DNA of 13,324 nt from CAIYEO01 sp037139575 (GTDB lineage Bacteria > Patescibacteriota > Saccharimonadia > Saccharimonadales > UBA4665), in assembly GCA_037139575.1 (NCBI GenBank), contig JBAXGD010000011.1:1-13324 (forward strand). Reading direction: 5' to 3'. This document shows positions 1 through 6,460 of this stretch, in pieces. Below the pieces are notes generated by a model. That model worked only from the letters and a program-made list of their open reading frames with translations, was not told the DNA's origin and made no database searches. The stretch's first letter is position 1. Each line of letters starts with the position of its first letter. The position numbers were made by a program, and so were the translations under genes.

Positions 1-50
1 ACGGTATCTTTCGTCATCCAATTAATATTTTTTAGTACGTAGTCGTTCAT
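1..50 (-). CDS. Start of an unknown gene, cut by the left edge
   Basis: An ATG at 50-48 on the minus strand opens a reading frame that runs off the left edge without a stop; the visible peptide is MNDYVLKNINWMTKDT. A perfect TATAAT lies eight bases upstream of the ATG and there is no Shine-Dalgarno sequence, as expected for a leaderless gene start. Too little is visible to name a product. It lies downstream of, and in the same direction as, the 98-residue gene ending at 94, but its own -10 box suggests separate transcription. Confidence 0.5.
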   Translation of the reverse strand, partial: MNDYVLKNINWMTKDT

Positions 51-58
51 CAGTTTTT

Positions 59-64
59 ATTATA
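59..64 (-). promoter_or_regulatory. -10 box for the gene leaving the left edge
   Basis: The minus strand reads TATAAT, a perfect -10 consensus. The predicted transcript start falls at about 52, within two bases of the ATG at 50, so the mRNA would be essentially leaderless. No convincing -35 hexamer is seen at 16-18 bases spacing. Confidence 0.5.
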
Positions 65-68
65 CGTA

Positions 69-83
69 TCTATCTTAGATAGA
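69..83. repeat. 15-bp perfect palindrome next to a -10 box
   Basis: The plus strand reads TCTATCT-T-AGATAGA: two perfect 7-base inverted arms around one central base. On the minus strand it sits just upstream of the TATAAT at 59-64, where the promoter spacer would be, and it is just past the stop codon of the 98-residue gene. The position suits a repressor or activator operator. The arms are AT-rich and no T-run follows, so an intrinsic terminator is unlikely. Confidence 0.4.
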
Positions 84-93
84 GCTGAGGAGT

Positions 94-390
94 TTATTCT
101 ATTGCGCCTAGAAAACTAAGGTCTTTAAAAGGCAATACAAGCTGATTAACGTTACCATTTGGTCTTTGAATTTCTGCATACGCAACATTGTCTTCGATAA
201 AGTCAATAACTAATCTCTCTGGGTATTCAGCGGCTTCTTCTCCGTCACCTCTGTGCAATACAGACCTTGATATTGCTGAAACTGCATCTAGTGCAACTCT
301 TCCAGCTAGGCGACCAGCACCATTGAATCGTGACCTAGAATCTTTATGTATTAATTCGAGTTCTGGTTGAAAAGTTTCTTTATTCCTCAT
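94..390 (-). CDS. Conserved-looking small protein of unknown function, 98 residues
   Basis: I do not recognise this protein. The N-terminal half (about residues 1-48) is basic and probably helical, with an alanine/arginine-rich segment around residues 26-42. The C-terminal half (about 59-95) alternates hydrophobic and polar residues around VIDFIED and NQLVLPF, suggesting a small beta-rich fold. There is no signal peptide or membrane segment, so it is probably cytoplasmic. The ATG at 390 is preceded six bases upstream by TAATAT and by no Shine-Dalgarno sequence, which suggests a leaderless mRNA. It follows typA on the same strand with 43 bases between; co-transcription with typA is possible. 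Clean codon structure and a fitted start make it a credible gene. Confidence 0.75.
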   Translation of the reverse strand: MRNKETFQPELELIHKDSRSRFNGAGRLAGRVALDAVSAISRSVLHRGDGEEAAEYPERLVIDFIEDNVAYAEIQRPNGNVNQLVLPFKDLSFLGAIE

Positions 391-396
391 ACGAAA

Positions 397-402
397 TATA
401 TT
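397..402 (-). promoter_or_regulatory. -10 box for the 98-residue gene
   Basis: The minus strand reads TAATAT (an overlapping TATATT is at 395-400). The expected start of transcription coincides with the ATG at 390. No clear -35 element is visible. Confidence 0.35.
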
Positions 403-433
403 AGCTTAATTGTTTTTTAATTTCTAGTAAAAA

Positions 434-2275
434 TTATTTATTACTACGTCTTCGCTTGTTGTGATCTAGTTCAATTTTTCTAAGTCTTAGAGATTGAGGT
501 GTTACTTCTAGAAGTTCATCATTTTCTAGAAAGTCTAAGCATTCTTCAAGGCTAAAAATAGTAGGAGGGGTTAATTGTACTGTACCGTCAGAAGATGAGC
601 TTCTCATGTTGGTAAGGTGCTTAGCCTTACATACATTCATCTCAATGTCATCGTTTCTTTTATTGAGTCCAACTACTTGTCCGGCGTAAACCTTTTCGGC
701 AGGCTTAACAAAACAAGTTCCACGTTCTTCAAGCATTTCAAGCGCATATGGAGTAGTAGATCCATTTTCGTAAGCAACAATTACACCATTTCTTAGTTTC
801 TGAAGTGGAGAACCCATTTTTTCATAACCAACCATAAGGCTGTTCATGATTATTGTGCCCTTAGTATTAGTTGTAAGGATGTTTCGAAGTCCTAGCAGTG
901 CTCGAGTAGGTAGCTCATAGATTAGTTTTGTTACGCCTTTTGGAGTAGCAAACTGTTCTTTCAAAGTAGCTCTTCTTGCGCCTAGTTCCATCTGTACGGC
1001 ACCAACATATTCGGCTGGTACTTCGATAATAAGCTCTTCAATAGGCTCAAGAGTTTTTCCATTTTCTTCTTTAGTCACAACTTGAGGTCTTCGAACTTCA
1101 AATTCAAAGCCTTCTCTTCTAATAGTTTCAATAAGAACACTTAGGTGAAGTTCTCCTCGGCCGCTAACTAAGTAACCAATACCTTCTTCTTCAACTCTTA
1201 GACCAATATTTGTTTCAAGTTCCTTTTGTAGTCTATCGCCAATCTGTCTACCAGTAGAGAACTCAGCTTCTTGACCCTTAAATGGGCTAGTATTTGGTCC
1301 TAGATAAATCTTTAAAGTAGGTGCTTCAACTTCAAGGTTTGGTAGTGCTTCAGGATTGTCTACATCGCAAATTGTGTCACCAATCTTCACGCTGGTTAGA
1401 CCTGTAAGTTGGATGATTTCTCCAGCTATAGCTTCATCAACAGCTAATTTTCCGACACCAGAACTCTTAAATAGACCATCTACTTGTCCTTTTGTAACTT
1501 GATTGCCTTCGCCTACTAGGCAGATTTTTCCACCAGTCTTTATGCTTCCACGTGTAATTCTTCCAATTGCATATTTACCTTTGAATGCGTCCCAGGCTAA
1601 AGCTGAAACTTGCATTTGAAAAGGCTTATCTACGTCTACATCGGGAGCAGGTATATCATTAACGATTGCATCAAATATTACTCCGAGGTCTGTATCTTCA
1701 GTTGCATCAACTGGTGGTTTTTTCCAGGCCTTACCCTCACGTCCAATTGCGTAGTATGTTGGGTAATGTAGTTGATCTTCATGTACTGCAAGCTCTAGGA
1801 ATAGGTCTGCTAGTTCATCTTCTACTTCGCTAATTCTTGAGCCTGGCTTATCTATCTTGTTAATAATAACAATTGGGCTTAGTTCATTCGCTAGTGCCTT
1901 ACCAAGTACGAATTTAGTCTGTGGCATTGGGCCTTCTTGGGCATCTACTATAAGAATGCAGCCATCAGCCATATTAATTGTTCGTTCAACTTCACCGCTG
2001 AAATCAGCGTGTCCAGGAGTGTCAATAATGTTAATTCGGTAATCGTCATGCTCAACAGCAGTAACTTTGGCAGTAATAGTAATTCCTCTTTCACGTTCTT
2101 GGTCACCACTATCCATAATAAGATCTTGTGACATTTCAGATTGGTTGCTTCTGAAAATATTTGACTGTTTTAATAGGCCATCAACAAGCGTGGTTTTACC
2201 ATGGTCAACGTGTGCAATGATTGCAATATTTCTAATGTGGGCTGGGTCTAGTTTCATAAAAAAAATACGATGCAT
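434..2275 (-). CDS. typA: TypA/BipA translational GTPase
   Basis: This is a translation-factor GTPase of the EF-G/LepA class that binds the ribosome and supports 50S assembly and growth under stress. Numbered from the chosen start, the GTPase domain shows the P-loop AHVDHGKT (21-28), DTPG of switch II (85-88) and NKID (139-142), followed by the beta-barrel, EF-G-like and BipA-specific C-terminal domains. The length of 613 residues is normal for the family. Two starts compete. ATG at 2275 has AGGCGG eight bases upstream and an extended -10 (2303-2311) further up, and I chose it. An ATG at 2257 gives MKLDPAHIRN, closer to the usual family N-terminus. The gene follows yaaA on the same strand after a short spacer that has its own promoter. 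Confidence 0.97.
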   Translation of the reverse strand: MHRIFFMKLDPAHIRNIAIIAHVDHGKTTLVDGLLKQSNIFRSNQSEMSQDLIMDSGDQERERGITITAKVTAVEHDDYRINIIDTPGHADFSGEVERTINMADGCILIVDAQEGPMPQTKFVLGKALANELSPIVIINKIDKPGSRISEVEDELADLFLELAVHEDQLHYPTYYAIGREGKAWKKPPVDATEDTDLGVIFDAIVNDIPAPDVDVDKPFQMQVSALAWDAFKGKYAIGRITRGSIKTGGKICLVGEGNQVTKGQVDGLFKSSGVGKLAVDEAIAGEIIQLTGLTSVKIGDTICDVDNPEALPNLEVEAPTLKIYLGPNTSPFKGQEAEFSTGRQIGDRLQKELETNIGLRVEEEGIGYLVSGRGELHLSVLIETIRREGFEFEVRRPQVVTKEENGKTLEPIEELIIEVPAEYVGAVQMELGARRATLKEQFATPKGVTKLIYELPTRALLGLRNILTTNTKGTIIMNSLMVGYEKMGSPLQKLRNGVIVAYENGSTTPYALEMLEERGTCFVKPAEKVYAGQVVGLNKRNDDIEMNVCKAKHLTNMRSSSSDGTVQLTPPTIFSLEECLDFLENDELLEVTPQSLRLRKIELDHNKRRRSNK

Positions 2276-2283
2276 TTATGGCA

Positions 2284-2289
2284 CCGCCT
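2284..2289 (-). promoter_or_regulatory. Shine-Dalgarno-like AGGCGG that decides the typA start
   Basis: The minus strand reads AGGCGG eight bases upstream of the ATG at 2275. It matches the Shine-Dalgarno consensus with one mismatch and favours 2275 over the internal ATG at 2257, which has only a T-run in front of it. Confidence 0.45.
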
Positions 2290-2302
2290 CTACATTGTCA
2301 AA

Positions 2303-2311
2303 ATTATAACA
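2303..2311 (-). promoter_or_regulatory. Extended -10 promoter of typA
   Basis: The minus strand reads TGTTATAAT, a perfect TATAAT with the TGn extension. The predicted transcript start is near 2296, giving a leader of about 20 bases that holds the AGGCGG site. A TTGACA at 2301-2296 (minus strand) overlaps the predicted start and could be a -35 for a weaker second promoter nearer the 2257 start. Confidence 0.5.
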
Positions 2312-2318
2312 TAAGTGA

Positions 2319-3116
2319 TTAATTTATACTATTCTTTTTTTGCCTAACACTAAGCCCTATACCTCCAAAGGAATCGGTTTTAAAGACTGGAATATTGTAT
2401 GAACTCTTTTCTTCATCATAAGAATAACCAAGTCCGTCAAAAGTTTTTAATTTCTCAATATTTTCTACATTATTTCTTATTAGCCAAGATGCCATAAAGC
2501 CTCTTGTTATTTTCGAATGCACAGCAACATTGACGTATTTATTAGTTATTGGATTTTTAGTTAAAAAAAGTGGGCTTATGACTTTGTTTTTATCTAAATA
2601 GGGAATTATTGCCTTACCATACTCAAGAGATGTTAAATTAATAATTTCTTGATCACTATCTATTTCTTTAGCTAGTTTATCTCCCCAAAAATCATATAGG
2701 TTTTTAAATGGCTCGGGAGATAACTTATATGCCATTTCAAGTCGATATGAGCTTACGCCGTCTAATGGCTTTAAAATTCCATACATACCTGATATGATCC
2801 TGAGTTTATTTTGAGCAATATTCTTTTCAACTTCACTCATTGTATTGAATTGAAGCCCAGAATATATATCTCCGACAAAAGCCACAGCAGCAGCTGTCTG
2901 TTTTTCTTCAAGACTAGTCCAGTCATTAATTTGTGAAATTACGCCATCTGCTAGTTTTGAAGATATTTTCATTCTAGATTCAATTGTTTCCTTGCTTACC
3001 TGACGAAGATACTGGTTGATGGTTTTTGCCTCATTCATAAATACCGGTACGGATAATTTAAAAGCATTATCTGTACTTTTTTTCATGGTCTTAGAGGAAT
3101 GCAGTAGAATCTTCAT
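2319..3116 (-). CDS. yaaA: YaaA family peroxide-stress protein (DUF328/UPF0246)
   Basis: This is a full-length YaaA homologue of 265 residues (the E. coli protein has 258). In E. coli, YaaA is induced by hydrogen peroxide and limits intracellular free iron and Fenton damage; the fold also binds DNA in vitro. Family landmarks seen include the N-terminal SSKTM stretch (7-11), RMKISSKLADG (48-58), FVGDIYSGLQ (80-89), SGMYGILKPLDG (109-120), YRLEM (124-128), LYDFWGDKL (140-148) and INLTSLEY (159-166), all in the family's order. There is no signal peptide, so it is cytoplasmic. Its ATG abuts the TAG stop of the upstream NUDIX gene with no gap, so the two are surely one transcript, probably with translational coupling. 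The oxidative-stress role here is inferred from the family. Confidence 0.95.
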   Translation of the reverse strand: MKILLHSSKTMKKSTDNAFKLSVPVFMNEAKTINQYLRQVSKETIESRMKISSKLADGVISQINDWTSLEEKQTAAAVAFVGDIYSGLQFNTMSEVEKNIAQNKLRIISGMYGILKPLDGVSSYRLEMAYKLSPEPFKNLYDFWGDKLAKEIDSDQEIINLTSLEYGKAIIPYLDKNKVISPLFLTKNPITNKYVNVAVHSKITRGFMASWLIRNNVENIEKLKTFDGLGYSYDEEKSSYNIPVFKTDSFGGIGLSVRQKKNSIN

Positions 3117-3518
3117 CTAAATCGATTTCTTAACCTGTTCAATAACTTTTTTATAGAAAATGTCTACACCGATGGGCATTTTAAGATTAAGTAATGTATC
3201 TTTAGCCATCCATATTGCTTGGTCATGCTCCCAGCTAATCTCAATTCCCGGCTTGATTTCATTAAGCTTCGCCAGATATATATATCTATGAAATCCAAGC
3301 AGATGCTTCTTTTCGTAGATTAAGGAGATATTTTCAGCCTTTAGGCCAGTTTCTTCAATTAACTCACGTTCAACACCTACTTCAGGAGCTTCATCTTTTT
3401 CTATAATTCCACCAGGGAAGTCATAGTGTTTTGGCCAGTAGGGATGTGTTTCGCTACGCCTCAGTACCAATATGTTGTTAGCTTTATCCAAGACTATTAT
3501 TTTTGCGCTTTTTCTCAT
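3117..3518 (-). CDS. NUDIX hydrolase, first gene of the yaaA unit
   Basis: This is a NUDIX-fold pyrophosphohydrolase that would cleave a nucleoside diphosphate linked to another group. The NUDIX box is complete (residues 37-59): G, five residues, E43, seven residues, then RELIEETGL, with the metal-binding glutamates E52, E55 and E56 present. The preceding LVLRRSETHPYWPKHYDFPGG is typical of small house-cleaning NUDIX enzymes; the substrate cannot be told from sequence. I start it at the ATG 3518 (133 residues), which begins directly in the first NUDIX strand and has TATATT six bases upstream, a leaderless arrangement. A TTG at 3536 would add six residues. It is followed with no gap by yaaA, so a role in clearing oxidised nucleotides under peroxide stress is a reasonable inference. 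Confidence 0.92.
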   Translation of the reverse strand: MRKSAKIIVLDKANNILVLRRSETHPYWPKHYDFPGGIIEKDEAPEVGVERELIEETGLKAENISLIYEKKHLLGFHRYIYLAKLNEIKPGIEISWEHDQAIWMAKDTLLNLKMPIGVDIFYKKVIEQVKKSI

Positions 3519-3524
3519 TATATT

Positions 3525-3554
3525 AATATAACTCAAAAACCCCTGGACTGTCTT
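3525..3554 (-). promoter_or_regulatory. Promoter of the NUDIX-yaaA unit
   Basis: On the minus strand AAGACA (3554-3549) and TATATT (3530-3525) are 18 bases apart. The predicted transcript start falls on or next to the ATG at 3518, so translation would be leaderless. It is back to back with the promoter of the PafA-like gene. Confidence 0.45.
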
Positions 3555-3558
3555 GGTA

Positions 3559-3587
3559 TTGTAATTATTTATTTATTGAACTATTAT
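3559..3587 (+). promoter_or_regulatory. Promoter of the PafA/Dop-like gene
   Basis: TTGTAA (3559-3564) and TATTAT (3582-3587) are separated by 17 bases. The predicted start is about 3594, leaving a leader of about 23 bases that contains the Shine-Dalgarno site at 3605-3610. The -35 lies only about five bases from the -35 of the divergent NUDIX promoter, so the two promoters may compete. Confidence 0.5.
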
Positions 3588-3604
3588 CTGTTTCAAACGT
3601 ATCT

Positions 3605-3610
3605 AAGAGG
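3605..3610 (+). promoter_or_regulatory. Shine-Dalgarno site AAGAGG of the PafA/Dop-like gene
   Basis: AAGAGG lies six bases before the ATG at 3617 and fixes the start at the ATG-ATG pair (3617/3620). It is one of the few clear ribosome binding sites at a promoter-proximal gene in this window. Confidence 0.5.
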
Positions 3611-3616
3611 TATTAA

Positions 3617-5086
3617 ATGATGCAACATGAATCCGTTGAGTCGCCATTACCACTTGTAATGGGCAACGAAGAAGAGACTGGAATGATTGTCAAGATTGAT
3701 AATCAATATGATGAACCCTATGGGATGGCGTCTAACCTCGCTAGGTATATCCCTCAATATTTACTTGGATCACATGATGAATACCTCACAAATGGTTTTA
3801 GAATTTATGTTGGAGGTAGCGAGGATTTTGATGGACCTACAAATATTGAAAGAGCGACACCAGAATGCATCCTGCCTGAAGATCTGAACAAATATATTAG
3901 AGTTGGTGAACTTGTTATGGATCAAATTGTTGGCAACTATATCGCTGAGGCCTCACTTGAAAATGATGCAGAAATAACAGTCCGAATGCAGAGAAGAGTT
4001 GTAGATAGTTTAGGTAACCGAAAAGGCTGTCATGATAATTTTTGCATCGAAGATGATTCTGAAATTGGTGAAACTTTAGAAATAATTCCACAATTAAAGC
4101 AGTTTATTGCTACAAGGAACTTTATTACTGGAGCCGGTCATTTCACGGGAAATGATGGTGTTTTTTACTCTCAAAAAGTAGATGGCTTAGTAGAAGTTAA
4201 TGGCTATGGATATAGAGGCACTGTTGGAAGAGTTGTACAGGACATTGATTATATGAGACTAGAAATAAGATGTAATGATATTAACATTTCAGACTGGGCT
4301 ACTCAGATAAGGCTTGGTGGAATGGGGCTAATGCTCGCACTTAATGAGCTTGATGAACTCGAAAAACTCGATGATTATGCAGATTATTCAAGCGACCTCG
4401 AATACCTAGATAGAATTAAAAAATTAAATGTGATGCAATTATCCAATGAAGGCAAAATAAGTCTATTAAATTCTCAAATTCACGGACTAGACTACCAACA
4501 AAGAGTTGCCGAGTTGGCTTTGAATGCAATCGGCATGCATATTGATCTACCCCACAATTACTACAGAATAGCTAAAGAGATTTATGATTATTGTGACGAC
4601 TTCAGAAAGGTTATTGCTGGCAAGGAAGATATTAAATTATTGGCCGATAGAGCTGACTGGGCTGCGAAATTCGTAAATATAAGAGATGGCATTGAGTATG
4701 ATAGAGATTTTGGGATAACTAGAAGCTTTAGTGATATTAAATCGCAAGCAGCTGATCTTAGATATGATTTTAAAGAGATTAAGGGCGATAAAGATGGGAT
4801 TGGTTCTAAGAAAGTTGGGTACGGTTTTAAGCTTAGGGATAGGGGCAAATTCAGGTTCAATATAAATGAAAAGTTAGTAATTGCTGCGCAGTCTAAGCCA
4901 CCGGAAGATACTAGAGCTAAATTAAGAGCACAGCTACTAGAAGATATTAATGTAAAGGATTGTTACTGGTCATCAGTTTCATTTAGATCAACAAATAATA
5001 AAAATAAAATAATTAATCTTGGGCCTAGAGATACATTTTTCTCAGAAAATGACTTACAAAAGATATTCTCAACTGAAGAATTATAA
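3617..5086 (+). CDS. Divergent Pup ligase/depupylase (PafA/Dop) family protein
   Basis: This is a 489-residue member of the glutamine-synthetase-like PafA/Dop family, whose characterised members attach or remove the small protein Pup using ATP. Landmarks occur in family order: GNEEE (16-20, for GIETE), LTNGFRIY (57-64), ERATPEC (78-84, for EYATAEC), GCHDNF (137-142, for GCHENY), TGAG (171-174), RLEIRCNDINISDWAT (214-229, for RLHVIxGDxNxxExxT), PPEDTRAKLR (428-437) and YWSSVSF (450-456). There is no Dop-loop, which resembles PafA. Key positions differ: the Asp after RLYL of PafA (catalytic base) aligns with Gly66, followed by an extra loop GGSEDFDGPTNIE; the TRDEPHAD stretch is missing; the His in RLH is Glu216. 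No Pup or proteasome gene is in the window. The substrate is therefore open: Pup-like protein, another carboxylate-amine ligation, or lost activity. The alignment is by eye. Confidence 0.85.
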   Translation: MMQHESVESPLPLVMGNEEETGMIVKIDNQYDEPYGMASNLARYIPQYLLGSHDEYLTNGFRIYVGGSEDFDGPTNIERATPECILPEDLNKYIRVGELVMDQIVGNYIAEASLENDAEITVRMQRRVVDSLGNRKGCHDNFCIEDDSEIGETLEIIPQLKQFIATRNFITGAGHFTGNDGVFYSQKVDGLVEVNGYGYRGTVGRVVQDIDYMRLEIRCNDINISDWATQIRLGGMGLMLALNELDELEKLDDYADYSSDLEYLDRIKKLNVMQLSNEGKISLLNSQIHGLDYQQRVAELALNAIGMHIDLPHNYYRIAKEIYDYCDDFRKVIAGKEDIKLLADRADWAAKFVNIRDGIEYDRDFGITRSFSDIKSQAADLRYDFKEIKGDKDGIGSKKVGYGFKLRDRGKFRFNINEKLVIAAQSKPPEDTRAKLRAQLLEDINVKDCYWSSVSFRSTNNKNKIINLGPRDTFFSENDLQKIFSTEEL

Positions 5087-5115
5087 AATAGCTTATAAAA
5101 AAATGGCCCCATATC

Positions 5116-5124
5116 TGTTAAAAT
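5116..5124 (+). promoter_or_regulatory. Extended -10 promoter of trhO
   Basis: TGTTAAAAT matches the TGn-TATAAT extended -10 with one change in the hexamer. The predicted start is near 5131, leaving about five bases before the ATG at 5136, with no Shine-Dalgarno sequence. No -35 is evident. Confidence 0.5.
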
Positions 5125-5135
5125 GATATATAGAC

Positions 5136-6020
5136 ATGGAAAAAATAATTCTATATTACAAATTTGCTCCAATCAGTGACCCTGATGCGGTTAGGCTATG
5201 GCAGAAAAATCTTTGCCAAAGACTATCCCTTAAGGGCAGAATTATTATTTCAAAGCACGGAATCAATGGAACTTTAGGCGGCGATATGGACAATCTTAAA
5301 GAATACGTCAAAGAAACAAAAACTTTCCCTTCGTTCAAGGGTACTTTGTTCAAATGGTCTGAAGGTGCAGGAGATGACTTTCCAAAACTATCGGTTAAGG
5401 TTAGGGATGAAATTGTGACTTTCAAAGCAGTTGATGAAATTAAGGTTGATGAGAACGGAATTGTTGGTGGTGGCAAGCACCTAAGTCCTCAAGCAGTGAA
5501 TGATCTAGTCGAAAAGCATGGTGATGAAGTGGTATTTTTCGATGGCCGAAATGCTTATGAAGCTGCTGTGGGTAAATTTAAAGACGCAGTAATTCCTGAT
5601 ATTGATACCACAAGAGATTTCAAAGAAGAGCTCAATGACCCCAAGTATGATGAATTAAAAAAGAAAAAAGTTATAACCTACTGTACCGGTGGAATTCGCT
5701 GTGAGGTACTCAGTGTTCTTATGAAAAATAGAGGCTTCGAGGATGTTTATCAAATAGACGGTGGAATTGTTAAGTATGGCGAGAAATATGGCGATAACGG
5801 ATATTGGGACGGCTCGCTGTATGTTTTTGATAAGCGAATGGGTACTAAGTTTTCGAATAAAGCTAAAGACATTGGTGAGTGCATTCATTGCAAAGGTAAA
5901 ACAAGTAATTTTGAAAATTGTGCCAACAAGTCATGCAATAAATTGATACTAATTTGTCAAAAATGCTATTCGAATAATACGTGCTCTAAAGCATGTGAGA
6001 GAGTAATGAGTCTGGCATGA
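5136..6020 (+). CDS. trhO: tRNA U34 5-hydroxylase TrhO (rhodanese family, YceA)
   Basis: TrhO hydroxylates uridine 34 of certain tRNAs to 5-hydroxyuridine, using oxygen and prephenate-independent chemistry, the precursor of cmo5U-type wobble bases in E. coli. The protein has 294 residues in the family's architecture: an N-terminal ferredoxin-like/acylphosphatase-like domain (1-95, with HGINGTLGG at 41-49), a rhodanese domain (about 110-215) with catalytic loop CTGGIRCE (Cys183, Cys189), and a C-terminal segment with eight cysteines (249, 252, 262, 267, 274, 277, 283, 287) as expected for zinc binding. The ATG has a near-leaderless promoter directly in front. Its TGA overlaps the next NUDIX start by four bases (ATGA), so it leads a three-gene unit. 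Confidence 0.93.
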   Translation: MEKIILYYKFAPISDPDAVRLWQKNLCQRLSLKGRIIISKHGINGTLGGDMDNLKEYVKETKTFPSFKGTLFKWSEGAGDDFPKLSVKVRDEIVTFKAVDEIKVDENGIVGGGKHLSPQAVNDLVEKHGDEVVFFDGRNAYEAAVGKFKDAVIPDIDTTRDFKEELNDPKYDELKKKKVITYCTGGIRCEVLSVLMKNRGFEDVYQIDGGIVKYGEKYGDNGYWDGSLYVFDKRMGTKFSNKAKDIGECIHCKGKTSNFENCANKSCNKLILICQKCYSNNTCSKACERVMSLA

Positions 6021-6460
6021 ATCAGCGTCGAGGGATAGACTTTATTGGAGTTACCGTAACTTTTGTCGTTCACGATGGGCAAGGGAACTTTTTACTTCAA
6101 AAAAGAAGCCTCAATACTCGAGATGAGCAGGGAAGATGGGACGTCGGTGGAGGTGCGTTAGAGTTTGGTGAAGAGTGGAATGATGCAGTAATTCGCGAAG
6201 TTGAGGAAGAGTTAGGCGTAAAACCAATAAATATTAATTTTCTAGAAGCCTTCAATGCTTTAAGAAAACACGAAGGAAAGGATACTCACTGGGTTGCTTT
6301 AGTCCACGCAGTCCAAGTAGATCCAAGCAAAGTCAAGATAAATGAACCTCACAAGATAGATGAAATAGATTGGTTTACATTAGATAAACTACCCTCACCT
6401 TTGCATTCAAAGATTAACGAATCACTCCAAGCTGCAAAAAAAGCTGGCTTTATTAAATAA
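6017..6460 (+). CDS. NUDIX hydrolase, second gene of the trhO unit
   Basis: This is a 147-residue NUDIX pyrophosphohydrolase. The box is complete at 46-68: G46, five residues, E52, seven residues, then REVEEELGV with metal-binding E61, E64 and E65. WDVGGGALEFGE before and within the box, and a late DEIDWFTLDKLPSPLH segment, resemble ADP-ribose/NADH- or nucleotide-sugar-type and generic MutT-like enzymes; the substrate cannot be assigned. It has no signal peptide. The start overlaps the trhO stop by four bases and no own promoter is visible, so it is translated by coupling. Its TAA overlaps the next gene's ATG by one base. Confidence 0.93.
   Translation: MNQRRGIDFIGVTVTFVVHDGQGNFLLQKRSLNTRDEQGRWDVGGGALEFGEEWNDAVIREVEEELGVKPININFLEAFNALRKHEGKDTHWVALVHAVQVDPSKVKINEPHKIDEIDWFTLDKLPSPLHSKINESLQAAKKAGFIK

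Noticed and set aside
94..390. The 98-residue protein as the missing Pup modifier, because it ends in Glu (GAIE)
   Set aside because: Pup is about 60-70 residues, disordered and acidic, with a GGE/GGQ end. This protein has a basic helical half and a hydrophobic strand-rich half and lacks the GG pair.
4588..4860. Open frame of 90 residues on the minus strand inside the PafA-like gene
   Set aside because: It is the antisense shadow of a well-conserved coding region, has a leucine/serine-rich low-complexity translation, and shows no initiation signals.
5082..5098. TTATAA-AATAGC-TTATAA inverted repeat after the PafA-like gene as a terminator
   Set aside because: The stem is six A/T pairs only and is followed by A residues on the plus strand, not a T-run, so it would not work as an intrinsic terminator.
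5156..5476. Open frame of 106 residues on the minus strand inside trhO
   Set aside because: trhO is unmistakable in the plus strand here, and the antisense translation matches no family I know.
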